Positions 5,155 through 5,379 of a stretch of DNA of 5,379 nt are shown one piece after another (positions within the stretch are counted from its first letter, which is position 1; each line of letters opens with the position of its first letter). Made by a program: the position numbers and the translations under genes. Location of the stretch: assembly GCA_003022085.1 (NCBI GenBank), contig PXQK01000078.1, forward strand, positions 1-5,379. The letters run 5' to 3'. This stretch comes from Halobacteriales archaeon QH_10_65_19 (GTDB lineage Archaea > Halobacteriota > Halobacteria > Halobacteriales > Haloarculaceae). The notes beneath the pieces are model-generated. The model was not told where the DNA came from. It saw only the letters and a list, made by a program, of their open reading frames with translations, and did not search any database.

Positions 5155-5379
5155 ATGGATCGACGCGGGTTTCTCGCTACGTTCGGTGTCGCGCTCACAG
5201 CACTGTCTGCTGGATGCACAGAGCTGGGCTCCGACTCAGAGGAGGAAGAGCGAACCTACACGTTCCGTCTCAACAACGGGGCGTTCGAACCGCATTCGTT
5301 TCGGGTTCGAGTCGGGAACAGGGGGGAAACGTGGTTCCACGAGGAGTCGTTTGACCTGACCGCTACGACGGGGAGCGGG
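5155..5379 (+). CDS. Tat-exported lipoprotein, 3'-truncated by the window edge
   Basis: An open frame from ATG 5155 to the window end (75 codons, no stop). It begins MDRRGFLATFGVALTALSAGC. This is a twin-arginine signal (RRGF), a hydrophobic stretch, and a lipobox LSAGC with Cys21 as the likely lipidated residue, the standard export and anchoring signal of haloarchaeal surface proteins. An acidic linker rich in Ser and Glu (SDSEEEER, 26-33) follows. The mature start YTFRLNNGAFEPHSFRVRVGNRGETWF reads like beta-strands of a small extracytoplasmic domain, perhaps cupredoxin- or immunoglobulin-like, but too little is visible to name it. It would be anchored to the outer face of the membrane. Shorter open frames in the other registers here lack any such signal and are shadows. 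Confidence 0.85.
   Translation, partial: MDRRGFLATFGVALTALSAGCTELGSDSEEEERTYTFRLNNGAFEPHSFRVRVGNRGETWFHEESFDLTATTGSG

Overview
The window is chromosomal DNA from a halophilic archaeon (class Halobacteria). The evidence is very high GC with G/C-rich third codon positions, acidic proteins, A/T-rich TATA-like boxes about 25-30 bases before several start codons (the signature of leaderless haloarchaeal transcripts), and a twin-arginine lipoprotein signal at the right end. The genus cannot be fixed from this sequence.

Layout, left to right. Positions 2-859 hold the 3' part of dnaJ. Its stop codon shares one base with the start of a 290-residue protein (859-1731) that looks like a shortened, catalytically degenerate relative of acyl-CoA/acetyl-CoA synthetases. 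A 64-residue two-helix membrane protein lies on the minus strand (1697-1891) and overlaps that gene tail to tail by 35 bp. A divergent intergenic region (1892-2059) carries a TATA-like box for each flanking gene and a 10-bp direct repeat that brackets the rightward box. The rightward gene (2060-3016) is a succinylglutamate desuccinylase/aspartoacylase-family zinc hydrolase with one unusual metal-ligand position.

Positions 3017-3341 are a 325-bp stretch without a convincing protein gene. Its left part is the most unusual item in the window: a compact three-way-junction fold (3026-3100), with a 13-bp closing stem and two perfect internal hairpins. The 5' strand of the closing stem has a second, mutually exclusive 10-bp partner at 3156-3165.

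Positions 3342-5071 hold a divergent pair: a RidA-like protein (minus) that lacks the canonical catalytic arginine, and imidazolonepropionase (hutI, plus) of histidine degradation. They are separated by 59 bp with one A/T-rich box placed to serve both. No other hut gene is visible. The window closes with the 5' end of a secreted Tat lipoprotein gene (5155 to beyond 5379).

These are mostly separate housekeeping units: protein folding, a hydrolase, histidine catabolism and a cell-surface lipoprotein. No complete new multi-gene system is visible. The candidates for something undescribed are the structured RNA element after the hydrolase gene, the conserved-looking but degenerate synthetase-like protein coupled to dnaJ, and the hutI/Rid pairing.
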